The translations under genes and the position numbers were made by a program. Below the pieces are notes generated by a model. It made no database searches. It was not told the origin of the DNA and worked only from the letters and a program-made list of their open reading frames with translations. Positions 53,359 through 62,729 of a DNA stretch of 64,000 bases are shown here, in pieces. The first letter of the stretch is position 1, and each line of letters begins with the position of its first letter. The stretch comes from Saccharomonospora viridis DSM 43017 (lineage in GTDB: Bacteria; Actinomycetota; Actinomycetes; Mycobacteriales; Pseudonocardiaceae), in assembly GCF_000023865.1 (NCBI RefSeq), contig NC_013159.1:1328001-1392000 (forward strand). The letters are read 5' to 3'.

Positions 53359-56300
53359 ATGTCTTCCTCCCGTACGTCGCCTTCCATCGACGAGCTGCGT
53401 TCCCGCCTGTCCGGGCTCATGGTGCGTGACGCGCACCGGATGCGCCGTCGGCTGGACGGGCTCCGCAAGGCCCGCCGACAGCCGAGAACCGACATCCTGA
53501 CGAGCATCGCCACCGACATCGACAAGGCCGAGGAGCGGGTTCGGCGCCGTCGGGAGTCGGTTCCCGAGCTGACGTACCCGGAGGAACTGCCCGTCAGCCA
53601 ACGCAAGGACGACCTTGCGGAGGTGATCCGTGACAACCAGGTGGTGATCGTCGCGGGGGAGACGGGATCGGGCAAGACGACACAGCTACCCAAGATCTGC
53701 CTCGAACTGGGTCTCGGGGTGCGCGGGCAGATCGGACACACCCAGCCGCGCAGGATCGCCGCTCGGACGGTGGCCGAACGCATCGCGGCCGAACTCAAGA
53801 CCGACCTCGGCACGATCGTCGGTTACAAGGTGCGGTTCACCGACACCTCCGGTGACGACACCTTGGTCAAACTCATGACCGACGGCATCCTGCTCGCCGA
53901 GATCCAGCACGACCGCCTGCTGCGCCAGTACGACACGATCATCATCGACGAGGCGCACGAGCGCAGTCTCAACATCGACTTCCTGCTCGGCTACCTCAAA
54001 CGCATCCTGCCGCGCAGACCCGACCTCAAGGTGATCATCACCTCGGCCACCATCGACCCGGAGCGGTTCTCGCGGCACTTCGACGACGCACCGATCGTGG
54101 AGGTCTCCGGACGCACCTACCCGGTCGAGGTGCGCTACCGGCCCATCGTGGACCCCGACGATCCCGACGCCGACCCCGACCGCGACCAGGTGCAGGCCAT
54201 CTGCGACGCGGTCACCGAGTTGCGGGCCGAAGGCCCCGGCGACATCCTCGTGTTCCTCTCCGGTGAGCGGGAGATCCGGGACGCCCATGAGGCACTGGCC
54301 GCGATGGAGTTGCCGAACACCGAGATCCTGCCGCTGTACGCGCGGTTGTCGGCCGCCGACCAACATCGCGTCTTTCAGCCGCATCGCGGGCGTCGGATCG
54401 TGCTGGCCACCAACGTGGCCGAGACGTCGTTGACGGTTCCGGGTATCAAGTACGTCATCGACACGGGCACGGCTCGTATCTCACGCTACAGCCACCGCAC
54501 GAAGGTTCAGCGGCTTCCCATCGAGCCGATCTCGCAGGCGTCGGCGAACCAGCGCAAAGGCCGTTGCGGTCGTACCTCCGACGGCATCTGCATCCGGCTG
54601 TATTCGGAGGAGGACTTCGAGTCCCGCCCGGAGTTCACCGACCCCGAGATCCTGCGTACCAACCTGGCCTCGGTGATCCTGCAGATGATCTCGTTGGGGC
54701 TCGGGGACATCGGCGCGTTCCCGTTCGTGGACCCACCGGACCGCAGGCAGATCACCGCCGGGGTCCAGCTGCTGACCGAACTCGGTGCGCTCGACGAATC
54801 GGGCAAGGGCCTGACGCCCGTGGGACGACAGTTGGCGCAGCTGCCCGTCGACCCCCGGATGGGGCGGATGATCGTGGAGGCGGCGAGGAACGGCTGCGTG
54901 CGTGAGGTGATGGTCATCGCCGCCGCACTGTCCATCCAAGACCCCCGGGAACGTCCCGCGGAGAAGCAGGAGCACGCCGATCAGTTGCATGCCCGCTTCC
55001 GGGACCCGAACTCCGACTTTTTGGCCTACCTCAACCTGTGGAACTACCTCCGGGAACAACAGAAGGCGCTGTCCAACAACCAGTTCCGCAAGCTGTGCCG
55101 GGCCGAATACCTCAACTACCTGCGCATCCGCGAATGGCAGGACGTCCACAGCCAGCTCCGGCAACTGGTCAAACAGCTCGGGTTCACGTTGAACAGCGTT
55201 CCCGCCGACTCCCAGCGCATCCATACGTCGCTGCTGGCCGGGCTGTTGTCCCACGTCGGTCTCAAGGACCCGGCGAAGGGTGATTACCTCGGCGCCCGAG
55301 GGACCCGGTTCGCGGTGTTCCCCGGTTCGGCGCTGTTCAAGAAGCAGCCGCGGTGGGTCGCGTCGGCCGAGATCGTGGAGACCTCGCGGCTGTGGGCGCG
55401 CGTCAACGCCCGAGTGGAGCCGGAGTGGATCGAGCCGCTGGCCCAGCACTTGGTCAAACGCACGTACTCGGAACCGCACTGGGAACGTAAGCGCGGTGCC
55501 GTGATGGCGTACGAACGGGTCACCCTCTACGGCATCCCGCTCGTGGTCGGTCGCAAGGTCAACTACGGTCGGATCGACCCGGAGACGTCGCGGGAGCTGT
55601 TCATCCGACACGCCCTCGTCGAGGGTGACTGGGACACCGACCACCGTTTCTTCCACGACAACCGCGCGCTGCTGGACGAGGTGGCCGACCTCGAGAACCG
55701 CGCCCGTCGCCGTGACATCGTGGTCGACGACCAGACGCTGTTCGACTTCTACGACGAGCGCATCGGTGACGAGGTGGTCTCGGCTCGGCACTTCGACACC
55801 TGGTGGAAGAAGACGCGGCGAACGCAGCCCGACCTACTCAACTTCGAGAAGGCCATGCTCGTCACCGCGAACGCCGAGGACGTGCGCGAGGCCGACTATC
55901 CCGACACGTGGCAACAGGGGTCCCTGCGGTTCGCGTTGACCTACCAGTTCGAGCCGGGGGCGGACGCCGACGGCGTGACCGTCCACATCCCCCTCGCGGT
56001 GCTCAACCAGGTCAGTGGCGAGGGTTTCGAATGGCAGGTGCCCGGTCTCCGCGAGGAACTCGTGACGGCGCTGATCAAATCGTTGCCCAAGCCGTTGCGA
56101 CGGCAGCTCGTGCCCGCGCCCGACACGGCCCGGCAGGTGTTGGCCGCCGTCAGTCCGTCCGACGGTCCGCTGCTCGACGTGTTGAGTCGGGAGTTGCAAC
56201 GCTTGCGTGGGGTGACGATCCCCCGGGAGGAGTGGCAGTGGTCGGCTGTGCCGGACTACCTGCGGATGACTTTCCGGGTGGTGGATGAGCGGGACCGCAC

Positions 56301-57255
56301 GGTGGCCAAGGGCAAGGACCTGGAGGCCCTGCGGGAGCGGCTCGTCGACCGGTTGCGCCAGACCATCTCGGCCGCCGCCGACGAGCTGGAACGGTCCGGT
56401 CTGCGCACGCCGGAGTTCGGTACGTTGCCCAAGGAGTTCTCGGCCCGGCGCCGCGGTCACGAGGTGAAGGCGTATCCGGCCTTGGTCGACGAGGGCGACA
56501 GCGTGGCGGTGCGCATGATGGACACGCCACAGCAGCAGCGTGCCGCGATGTGGCGGGGCACGCGCCGACTGTTGCGGCTGAACGTGCCGTCACCGGCCAA
56601 ATACATCAACCGGAACCTGCCCAATCAGGCGAAACTCGTGCTGACCCGCAATCCGCACGGTGGGGTGGCCGCGTTGGTGGACGACTGTGTGAACTGCGCG
56701 GTGGACAAGTTGATGGCCGACGCGGGCGGGCCGGCGTGGGACGAGCAGGGTTTCGCCGCGTTGCAGGAGCGGGTGCGGGCAGGTCTCAACGGGACCACGC
56801 TCACCGTGCTGCGGACGGTGGAGGAGATCCTGCGTGCGGTGCACGACGTGGAGGCCCGGCTGGAGTCCATGCGCGGGGATGCGTTGGCCGAGTCCCTGGC
56901 CGACATCCGTGCGCATCTGTCGGGGCTCGTGCACGCCGGATTCGTCACCAAGACCGGTTTCGACCGCCTCGGAGACCTGGTGCGGTACGTGCGTGGCATC
57001 GAACGCAGGCTCGACAAGCTGCCCACCGACCCGGCGCGTGATGTGCAGCGGCTCCGCGACATCGCATGGTTGCAGGAGGAATACCGAGCGGTGGTGGACG
57101 CCCTGCCGCCTCGGGTCGAACCGAGCCCGCAGCTGGCCGAGATCCCCTGGATGATCGAGGAACTGCGGATCAGTTTCTTCGCCCAAACCCTGGGCACGGC
57201 CTATCCGGTCTCGATGAAACGGGTTCTGAAGGCGTTGGACGCCGCCGCTCCCTAG
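53359..57255 (+). CDS. hrpA: ATP-dependent RNA helicase HrpA
   Basis: A 1298-residue DEAH-box helicase. Walker A GETGSGKTTQLP is near residue 100, DEAH (197-200) in IIIDEAHERSLNIDFLLGYL, SAT in ITSATIDPERF, and QRKGRCGRTSDG for motif VI. The helicase-associated, OB-fold and long C-terminal HrpA-specific domains (DUF3418) are all present. It unwinds RNA and in other bacteria rescues stalled ribosomes or processes mRNA. Length matches full bacterial HrpA. Nothing is truncated. Confidence 0.94.
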   Translation: MSSSRTSPSIDELRSRLSGLMVRDAHRMRRRLDGLRKARRQPRTDILTSIATDIDKAEERVRRRRESVPELTYPEELPVSQRKDDLAEVIRDNQVVIVAGETGSGKTTQLPKICLELGLGVRGQIGHTQPRRIAARTVAERIAAELKTDLGTIVGYKVRFTDTSGDDTLVKLMTDGILLAEIQHDRLLRQYDTIIIDEAHERSLNIDFLLGYLKRILPRRPDLKVIITSATIDPERFSRHFDDAPIVEVSGRTYPVEVRYRPIVDPDDPDADPDRDQVQAICDAVTELRAEGPGDILVFLSGEREIRDAHEALAAMELPNTEILPLYARLSAADQHRVFQPHRGRRIVLATNVAETSLTVPGIKYVIDTGTARISRYSHRTKVQRLPIEPISQASANQRKGRCGRTSDGICIRLYSEEDFESRPEFTDPEILRTNLASVILQMISLGLGDIGAFPFVDPPDRRQITAGVQLLTELGALDESGKGLTPVGRQLAQLPVDPRMGRMIVEAARNGCVREVMVIAAALSIQDPRERPAEKQEHADQLHARFRDPNSDFLAYLNLWNYLREQQKALSNNQFRKLCRAEYLNYLRIREWQDVHSQLRQLVKQLGFTLNSVPADSQRIHTSLLAGLLSHVGLKDPAKGDYLGARGTRFAVFPGSALFKKQPRWVASAEIVETSRLWARVNARVEPEWIEPLAQHLVKRTYSEPHWERKRGAVMAYERVTLYGIPLVVGRKVNYGRIDPETSRELFIRHALVEGDWDTDHRFFHDNRALLDEVADLENRARRRDIVVDDQTLFDFYDERIGDEVVSARHFDTWWKKTRRTQPDLLNFEKAMLVTANAEDVREADYPDTWQQGSLRFALTYQFEPGADADGVTVHIPLAVLNQVSGEGFEWQVPGLREELVTALIKSLPKPLRRQLVPAPDTARQVLAAVSPSDGPLLDVLSRELQRLRGVTIPREEWQWSAVPDYLRMTFRVVDERDRTVAKGKDLEALRERLVDRLRQTISAAADELERSGLRTPEFGTLPKEFSARRRGHEVKAYPALVDEGDSVAVRMMDTPQQQRAAMWRGTRRLLRLNVPSPAKYINRNLPNQAKLVLTRNPHGGVAALVDDCVNCAVDKLMADAGGPAWDEQGFAALQERVRAGLNGTTLTVLRTVEEILRAVHDVEARLESMRGDALAESLADIRAHLSGLVHAGFVTKTGFDRLGDLVRYVRGIERRLDKLPTDPARDVQRLRDIAWLQEEYRAVVDALPPRVEPSPQLAEIPWMIEELRISFFAQTLGTAYPVSMKRVLKALDAAAP

Positions 57256-57260
57256 CCACC

Positions 57261-57340
57261 GTGTCCGCAGTCTGTGCAGTCGTGTCCGCAGGTTACGTAG
57301 TCGTGTCCGCAGACTGCGGTGGCGTGTTCGGTGTTTCGGG
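57261..57340. repeat. 21-bp tandem repeat array, locus C
   Basis: Three units (57261-57281, 57282-57302, 57303-57323) with the core GTGTCCGCAG and a degenerate fourth starting GTGTTCGG. It begins five bases after the hrpA stop and lies before the convergent DNA polymerase gene. Same orientation as locus A. Confidence 0.87.
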
Positions 57341-57403
57341 ATGTCGACGCCGGTTCCGGGCATCCAACACACACCGAGAAGCGGCCCCGCGTACCGAAAG
57401 AGC

Positions 57404-59083
57404 TCATTTGGCGTCGGCGTAGACGGCCACCGCCTTGGCGGGCATGGGAAACCGCACGGGGCACGACGGGCCGAAGACCAACGTGGTCGCCTCTGTCGCG
57501 GAGTCGGCCAGGCATCCCTGCACCTGACCGGCGAGTTCGGTCGGGCAGTGCACGAGCACCTCGTCGTGTTGGAAGAACACCAGATGCGCGGGTGCGGGCA
57601 GCCGTCGTCGTAGCGTGGCCAGGAGTACGGCCGTCCAATCGGCGGCACTGGCCTGTACCACGAAGTTCCGGGTGAATCGTCCCCAGTCCCGGGCGGCGCG
57701 ACGGGCGGAGTTCTCGTCGCCGCTGCCGCCCGTGAGCGTGCGCCACGCCTCGGGTGGTGGAAGTGATGTCCGTCCGAGGCGGGACCGGACGAGCCCTCCC
57801 CGTTCCCCTTCCCGGGCAGCATGCTCTACAAAGGACACCGCGTGTGGGAAACGCCGCCGCAGCAACGACAGCAGCGGGGCCGCCTCGCCGGAAGTCCCGC
57901 CGTACATCGCCGACAACATCGCGATCTTCGCGCGGGCGCGATCGTCCTCGATCGGGGTTCGACCGAACAAGGTGTGCGTCAGGCTGGTGTAAAGGTCGGC
58001 GTCCGCCGAGACCTCGGCCAGTCTGCGGTCGCCGGACAGCGCGGCGAGCACCCGTGGTTCGAGCTGTGCCGCGTCGGCCACCACCAACGTCCAACCGGGA
58101 TCGGCGCGAACACAGCCACGCAGCAGTTTCGGGATCTGCAGTGCCGCTCCGCCGCGGCTGGCCCAGCGGCCCGAGACCACCCCGCCGACGACGTACACGG
58201 GACGGAACCGGCCGTCACGCACCCACTGGTCCAGCCATGCCCAGCCGTGGGCGGAATGCAGCCGGGCGAGTTCCTTGTACTCCAGCAAGGGTGCGATCGC
58301 GGGGTGGTCGACGTGGCGTAGTACGTGCGCCCGCGTCGACGGCACGTCGACACCGTCCCGTCGCAGTGCCCGCACGATGCTGCCGGGGTGATCCGGGTTC
58401 ACCGTAGGGTCGTTGAACGCGGCGGTGATGCGTTCGGCGAGTTCGGCGAGTTTGGGTGGTCGTTGTCCGGCGGGGGGTCGGGGGCCGAGCAATGTCGTGA
58501 GCAGGTCCCGATGGGCGTCGGCGCACCACGGTAGGCCGTCGGCGGACATCTCGGTGGCGGCGAGCGCACTGGCGGACTCGGCCGCGATGAGCAGCCGCAG
58601 GCGTTCCGGATGCGTTTGTTCCCGAAGTCGTCGTTCCTGGTCGGCGAGTACCGTTTCCGCCGCGTCCCGTGGATCGACCCCCGGTGGTAGGCCGGACCGA
58701 TGTAGTTCGAACAGCGTGGGTTCCTCGTCAGGTTCGCGATGTTCGGCGCCTGGGTCGGCGGGCGGAGGGAGTCCCCGCGCGCGTGCATAGGCCGCCCCGA
58801 GTCCTCGGGGCTCGTCGTGTCGTCCGGCGTGGGCCAGAAGCAGGTATTCGGTCAGTGCCAGGTCGATGCAGCGCCCCACTCGCACGTCGCGGGCGACGAG
58901 CGGCGGGTAGTCGCGTTCGACCGAGGGGAAGACCCAGCGTGGGGCGTACCTGCGTTCCCAGATGCCGACGAGTTCGGCCGCCGCATCGGGGTCGAGATCC
59001 GTGTGGGAGTACTCGGCGGAAAGCGATGCGGGTGGCCGGAGTAGGTATCGGCCGTCGGGCTGTCGCGCCACGATGATGCGCAC
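57404..59083 (-). CDS. Family A DNA polymerase, stand-alone
   Basis: A 559-residue polymerase I-like protein. Motif A is LVVADAAQLEPRVLAAL (around residue 335), motif B RARAKIAMLSAMYGG (O-helix Arg, Lys and Tyr kept) and motif C FFQHDEVLVH (around 505), so the catalytic residues for DNA synthesis are intact. The N-terminal 200 residues are where a 3'-5' exonuclease would be, but I see no D-x-E exonuclease motif, so proofreading is probably absent. There is no 5'-nuclease domain. Actinobacteria carry such a second enzyme beside PolA, often named bifunctional 3'-5' exonuclease/DNA polymerase. Its role in repair is not established. Confidence 0.86.
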   Translation of the reverse strand: MRIIVARQPDGRYLLRPPASLSAEYSHTDLDPDAAAELVGIWERRYAPRWVFPSVERDYPPLVARDVRVGRCIDLALTEYLLLAHAGRHDEPRGLGAAYARARGLPPPADPGAEHREPDEEPTLFELHRSGLPPGVDPRDAAETVLADQERRLREQTHPERLRLLIAAESASALAATEMSADGLPWCADAHRDLLTTLLGPRPPAGQRPPKLAELAERITAAFNDPTVNPDHPGSIVRALRRDGVDVPSTRAHVLRHVDHPAIAPLLEYKELARLHSAHGWAWLDQWVRDGRFRPVYVVGGVVSGRWASRGGAALQIPKLLRGCVRADPGWTLVVADAAQLEPRVLAALSGDRRLAEVSADADLYTSLTHTLFGRTPIEDDRARAKIAMLSAMYGGTSGEAAPLLSLLRRRFPHAVSFVEHAAREGERGGLVRSRLGRTSLPPPEAWRTLTGGSGDENSARRAARDWGRFTRNFVVQASAADWTAVLLATLRRRLPAPAHLVFFQHDEVLVHCPTELAGQVQGCLADSATEATTLVFGPSCPVRFPMPAKAVAVYADAK

Positions 59084-59131
59084 GAGCAGACATTGTGGGG
59101 GTGACCACCGACGTTTTCGGCTCGACTCCGT

Positions 59132-59151
59132 AACCTACTTGCGGGTAGGTT
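59132..59151. promoter_or_regulatory. Palindromic operator before acyl-CoA synthetase
   Basis: Perfect seven-base arms AACCTAC (59132-59138) and GTAGGTT (59145-59151) with a six-base centre, about 30 bases before the synthetase start. The size and form fit TetR-family repressors of lipid genes. The regulator is not in the window. Confidence 0.5.
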
Positions 59152-59181
59152 TGGCTCGGTGCGTGGCTGAGGAGGTGCGCG

Positions 59182-60801
59182 ATGGGACGGCCGACCGTGG
59201 CCGGTGTGATGAGTCGTGCGGTGGAGGCAGTACGCAGCCTCGCGGTGTTGTATCGCGCGGGACTGGCCCCGATACCCCGTCTCGACGAGGGTATTCGGTC
59301 GATCATCAGCACTCGGCGCTACGGTCCGCTGGCCGGTTCGGTCAAGATCGCCGCCCGCCGTGATCCCCATTCGGTCGGACTCGTCGACGAGCGCGGATCA
59401 CTGACGTACACACAGCTCGACCTGCGCTCCAACGCTCTTGCGCGGGCATGGGCCGCACGCGGTGTGCGGCCGGGCACCACCGTCGCCGTGCTGTGCCGCG
59501 ACCACCGTGGACTCGTCCTCGCCCTCCTTGCGGCGGGCAAACTGGGTGCGCCCGTACTCCTGCTCAACACCGGATTCGCCAAGCCCCAGCTCACCGATGT
59601 CGCCGCCCGGGAGAAGGTACGCGTCCTCGTGCACGACGAGGAGTTCACCGACCTGCTCGGCGACATCGCGGGAGTCGACCGGTACCTCGCGTGGACGGAC
59701 TCCACCCCGCCCGCCGACGTGCCGACGCTCGACGACATCATCGCGGGCAGCGACGACCATCCGCTTCCGGCCCCACCGAAACCCGGTGGTCTCGTGCTGC
59801 TCACCAGCGGCACCACCGGAACACCGAAAGGCGCTCCTCGGCCGAAGGTCTCGCCGTTCGACTCCGCCCAGTTCCTCGATCGCATCCCACTGCGTGTCGG
59901 TGAGGCCACCTTCATGGGCGCCCCACTGTTCCACGCCACCGGGATCTCCCAGTTCATCTTGTCGTGCGCGCTCGGCTGCACCGTGGTGGTGCGGAGGAAA
60001 TTCGACCCCGAGGCCACCTTGCGCGGGGTCGCCGAGCATCGGTGTACGGCGTTGGTGCTGGTGCCCACGATGCTGCAGCGCATTCTCGACCTCGGGCCTG
60101 AGGTGATCGGACGGTACGACACCTCGAGTCTGCGCATCATCTTCGTCGCGGGGTCCGCGCTTGCGCCCGAGGTCGGCAACCGGGCCACGGAACTCTTCGG
60201 AGACGTGATCCACAATTTGTACGGTTCCACGGAGGTCGCCGTCGCGACCGTGGCCACGCCGGAGGATTGGAAGCGAGCGCCAGGCACGGTGGGCAAACCC
60301 CCGGTCGGTTGCCGGGTCGAGCTCTACGACGAGCACGGTCGGCGCATCACCAGGCCGTACGTCACGGGAAGGGTGTTCGTCGGCAGTGGACTCGCGTTCG
60401 AGGGGTACACCGACGGCAGGACCAAGGAGACGATCAACGGCCTGCTCGCCACCGGCGACGTCGGTCATTTCGACGCCGACGGGCTGCTGTTCATCGACGG
60501 CCGGGACGACGAGATGATCGTCTCGGGTGGGGAGAACGTCTATCCCGTCGAGGTGGAGAACGTGCTCGTCGAGCATCCCGACGTGCGGGAGGCCGCGGTG
60601 ATCGGAGTGCCCGACGACGAGTTCGGTCAGCGGCTCAAGGCGTTCGTCGTGGTCAAGGAGGGGGCCGAGTTGGACGCCGACGCCGTACGGGAGCACGTGA
60701 GGAACAATCTGGCCCGGTACAAGGTCCCGCGGGATGTCGAGTTCCTGGACCAGCTCCCACGTAACGCCACCGGCAAAGTCCTGCGCAACAGTCTTGAGTA
60801 G
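59182..60801 (+). CDS. Acyl-CoA synthetase (FadD-type AMP-binding enzyme)
   Basis: A 539-residue adenylate-forming enzyme. The phosphate loop is LLTSGTTGTPKGAPRPK, the A5 motif NLYGSTEVA, A7 LATGDVGHFDADGLLFIDGRDDEMIVSGGENVYPVEVE, and the acyl-transfer lysine lies in PRNATGKVLRN. It activates fatty or aromatic acids with ATP and CoA. The first 45 residues before the core resemble mycobacterial FadD2/FadD12-like proteins. A TetR-type palindrome lies upstream. Chain length cannot be inferred. Confidence 0.87.
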   Translation: MGRPTVAGVMSRAVEAVRSLAVLYRAGLAPIPRLDEGIRSIISTRRYGPLAGSVKIAARRDPHSVGLVDERGSLTYTQLDLRSNALARAWAARGVRPGTTVAVLCRDHRGLVLALLAAGKLGAPVLLLNTGFAKPQLTDVAAREKVRVLVHDEEFTDLLGDIAGVDRYLAWTDSTPPADVPTLDDIIAGSDDHPLPAPPKPGGLVLLTSGTTGTPKGAPRPKVSPFDSAQFLDRIPLRVGEATFMGAPLFHATGISQFILSCALGCTVVVRRKFDPEATLRGVAEHRCTALVLVPTMLQRILDLGPEVIGRYDTSSLRIIFVAGSALAPEVGNRATELFGDVIHNLYGSTEVAVATVATPEDWKRAPGTVGKPPVGCRVELYDEHGRRITRPYVTGRVFVGSGLAFEGYTDGRTKETINGLLATGDVGHFDADGLLFIDGRDDEMIVSGGENVYPVEVENVLVEHPDVREAAVIGVPDDEFGQRLKAFVVVKEGAELDADAVREHVRNNLARYKVPRDVEFLDQLPRNATGKVLRNSLE

Positions 60802-60833
60802 TCGAATCCGCATCGGGTGGTCCGTACCGTGTG

Positions 60834-60915
60834 GGCGGACACGGCTACGCGAACTGCGGACACGACTACGTGGGCTGCGGACACGACTACGTGGGCTGCG
60901 GACACGACCGCCGGA
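60834..60915. repeat. 21-bp tandem repeat array, locus D
   Basis: Four units (60834, 60855, 60876 and a nearly full one from 60897) with the plus-strand core TGCGGACACGAC; units two and three are identical. It lies between the acyl-CoA synthetase and the convergent HTH gene, in the orientation of locus B. Confidence 0.88.
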
Positions 60916-60921
60916 ACGGTG

Positions 60922-61203
60922 TCACAAGAGGTGGCGGCGGGACGCCGCGCCGCGTGGGCGGGGCGGGGGCAGCAGGCTGAGCAGTGAGCCCGTGGGTACG
61001 TCCAGGATCTGTTCCAAGGCGAGGATGGCCCGGAGGGACTGCTGTCGTTCGGGCTGACGTTTGCCGGATTGCCAGTAGCTCAGGGCGGTGACGCTGACGG
61101 GCACCCCGCGTTCTTGCAGTCGGATCTGGATGCGGTCGAGGCTCAGACCACTCGAGGAGATCGCTGACCGAAGCGCCTCGGAGAACTTCGTTGCGCCACT
61201 CAT
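60922..61203 (-). CDS. Small helix-turn-helix protein (XRE-like)
   Basis: A 93-residue DNA-binding protein: FSEALRSAISSSGLSLDRIQIRLQERG then VSVTALSYWQSGKRQPERQQSLRAILALEQILDVPTGSL. The helix-turn-helix resembles Cro/XRE but with a long loop. It is near the minimal size of a single-domain regulator. The ATG at 61203 follows a run of G. It is divergent from the subtilase gene and may control it (inference). Confidence 0.72.
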   Translation of the reverse strand: MSGATKFSEALRSAISSSGLSLDRIQIRLQERGVPVSVTALSYWQSGKRQPERQQSLRAILALEQILDVPTGSLLSLLPPPRPRGAASRRHLL

Positions 61204-61417
61204 CGTGTCCCCCCGTGTCGTGTGCATAACGATATGGGAACACATTAGCAGCACGTGTAACGCCTGGTGATGGGCCCATTCGGCAGGTGTTAGTCCAAAC
61301 GGGCTAGTGGTCGCTCGGACGAATGGTTCAGAACTGGTAAATGTGAATCATTGCCCAACCGCCACCCTCGGCGTTCTGATGTTCACAACACGTTGTCGGG
61401 GACACGGAAGGAAACCG

Positions 61418-62629
61418 ATGGGCACATCCAGGAAGACCACGCGGTCGGCGCTCACGGGCGTTGTCGCGATGGGTGTGACGGGATTGTTCGCCGCAGGGGT
61501 GGCTCCCGCGCAGGCCGAGGTGGGGCAGGTTCTCCATGCCGGCTCGGCACATGCTGTCGACGGCAGCTACATCGTCGTGTTGAAGGACGAGGCGCAGGGT
61601 GCCGTGCTGTCGAGCTCGGTGACGGTGCAGGCGCAGTCCCTGGCCGCCGACTACGGCGTCCAGGTGCAGCGGACCTTCGACACCGCACTCAACGGATTCA
61701 CGATCAAGGCCGACGCGGCGGCGGCGAAGCGGCTGGCGGCCGACGACGCCGTGGAGTTCGTCAGCCAGAACCAGCGCTTCCACATCGCGGACGCGCCGGG
61801 GGCGCAGGCGACGGCGTCGTGGGGACTTGACCGCATCGACCAGCGCGACCTGCCGCTGGACGACTCCTACACGCCGCCGACCTCGGCCTCGGAGGTCACG
61901 GCGTACGTGATCGACACCGGTGTGTCGGAGCACAGTGACTTCGGAGACCGGCTCCAGCCCGGTGCCGACTTCGTCGACAACGACGACGACGCGACCGATG
62001 AGAACGGACACGGCACGCACGTGGCCGGCACGATCGGCGGCGAGCGGTACGGTGTCGCCCCCGACGTCAACCTCGTCGGTGTCCGGGTCCTCGACGCCAA
62101 CGGCAGTGGCACCACCGCCCAGGTGATCGCGGGCATCGAGTGGGTCGCCGAGAACGCCTCCGGTCCCTCGGTGGCCAACATGAGCCTCGGCGGCCCGGCC
62201 GACGCCGCTTTGGACGAGGCGGTGCGGGGTGCGATCGAGGCCGGTATCACCTTCGGTGTCGCCGCGGGCAACGAGTCGTCCGACGCGAGCGGTTCGTCCC
62301 CGGCTCGGGTTCCCGAGGCCATCACGGTGGCCGCCAGCGACCAGGACGACTCCGAGGCGTACTTCTCGAACTACGGTGACGTCGTGGACCTGTACGCGCC
62401 CGGTGTGGACATCACCTCGGCCTGGCACGACGGTGGGGAGAACACCATCAGCGGCACGTCGATGGCCACGCCGCACGTGGTGGGTGCCGCCGCGCTGTAC
62501 CTGGCCGACAACACGGACGCCACTCCCGCCGAGGTCGCCGACGCGCTGACCTCCTCGGCGACCGAGGGCGCCATCACCGACCCGACGGGTTCGACGCCCA
62601 ACCTCCTGCTGTACGTGGGTCAGGAGTGA
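61418..62629 (+). CDS. Secreted S8 subtilisin-like serine protease
   Basis: A 403-residue exported protease. The signal peptide spans about residues 1-34 (cleavage near AQA-E), the I9 inhibitor-type propeptide about 48-122 (GSYIVVLKDEAQG ... EFVSQNQRF), then the catalytic domain. The triad is D166 (YVIDTGV), H198 (GHGTHVAG) and S348 (GTSMATPHV), all intact. The protein ends right after the S8 domain, as in proteinase K-type enzymes. ATG 61418 has GGAAGGAA upstream. A strong terminator follows. Confidence 0.92.
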   Translation: MGTSRKTTRSALTGVVAMGVTGLFAAGVAPAQAEVGQVLHAGSAHAVDGSYIVVLKDEAQGAVLSSSVTVQAQSLAADYGVQVQRTFDTALNGFTIKADAAAAKRLAADDAVEFVSQNQRFHIADAPGAQATASWGLDRIDQRDLPLDDSYTPPTSASEVTAYVIDTGVSEHSDFGDRLQPGADFVDNDDDATDENGHGTHVAGTIGGERYGVAPDVNLVGVRVLDANGSGTTAQVIAGIEWVAENASGPSVANMSLGGPADAALDEAVRGAIEAGITFGVAAGNESSDASGSSPARVPEAITVAASDQDDSEAYFSNYGDVVDLYAPGVDITSAWHDGGENTISGTSMATPHVVGAAALYLADNTDATPAEVADALTSSATEGAITDPTGSTPNLLLYVGQE

Positions 62630-62672
62630 GTGACGCCGCGAGGCGATAACCACGCATAGTTCCTCCTACAAG

Positions 62673-62703
62673 GACCGGCCCGGCGCTTCGCGTCGGGCCG
62701 GTC
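62673..62703 (+). terminator. Rho-independent terminator after the subtilase
   Basis: GACCGGCCCG (62673-62682) and CGGGCCGGTC (62694-62703) make a perfect 10-base stem; the 11-base loop GCGCTTCGCGT can pair further. TTGTT follows. It ends the subtilase transcript before the SDR gene. Confidence 0.85.
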
Positions 62704-62729
62704 TTGTTACCAGCGGGTAAAGTCACGGT

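Noticed and set aside
47591-60915. CRISPR-like or coding interpretation of the 21-bp arrays
   Set aside because: Units are contiguous with no unique spacers, and stop codons and lack of starts exclude a repeat protein; they are all between genes.
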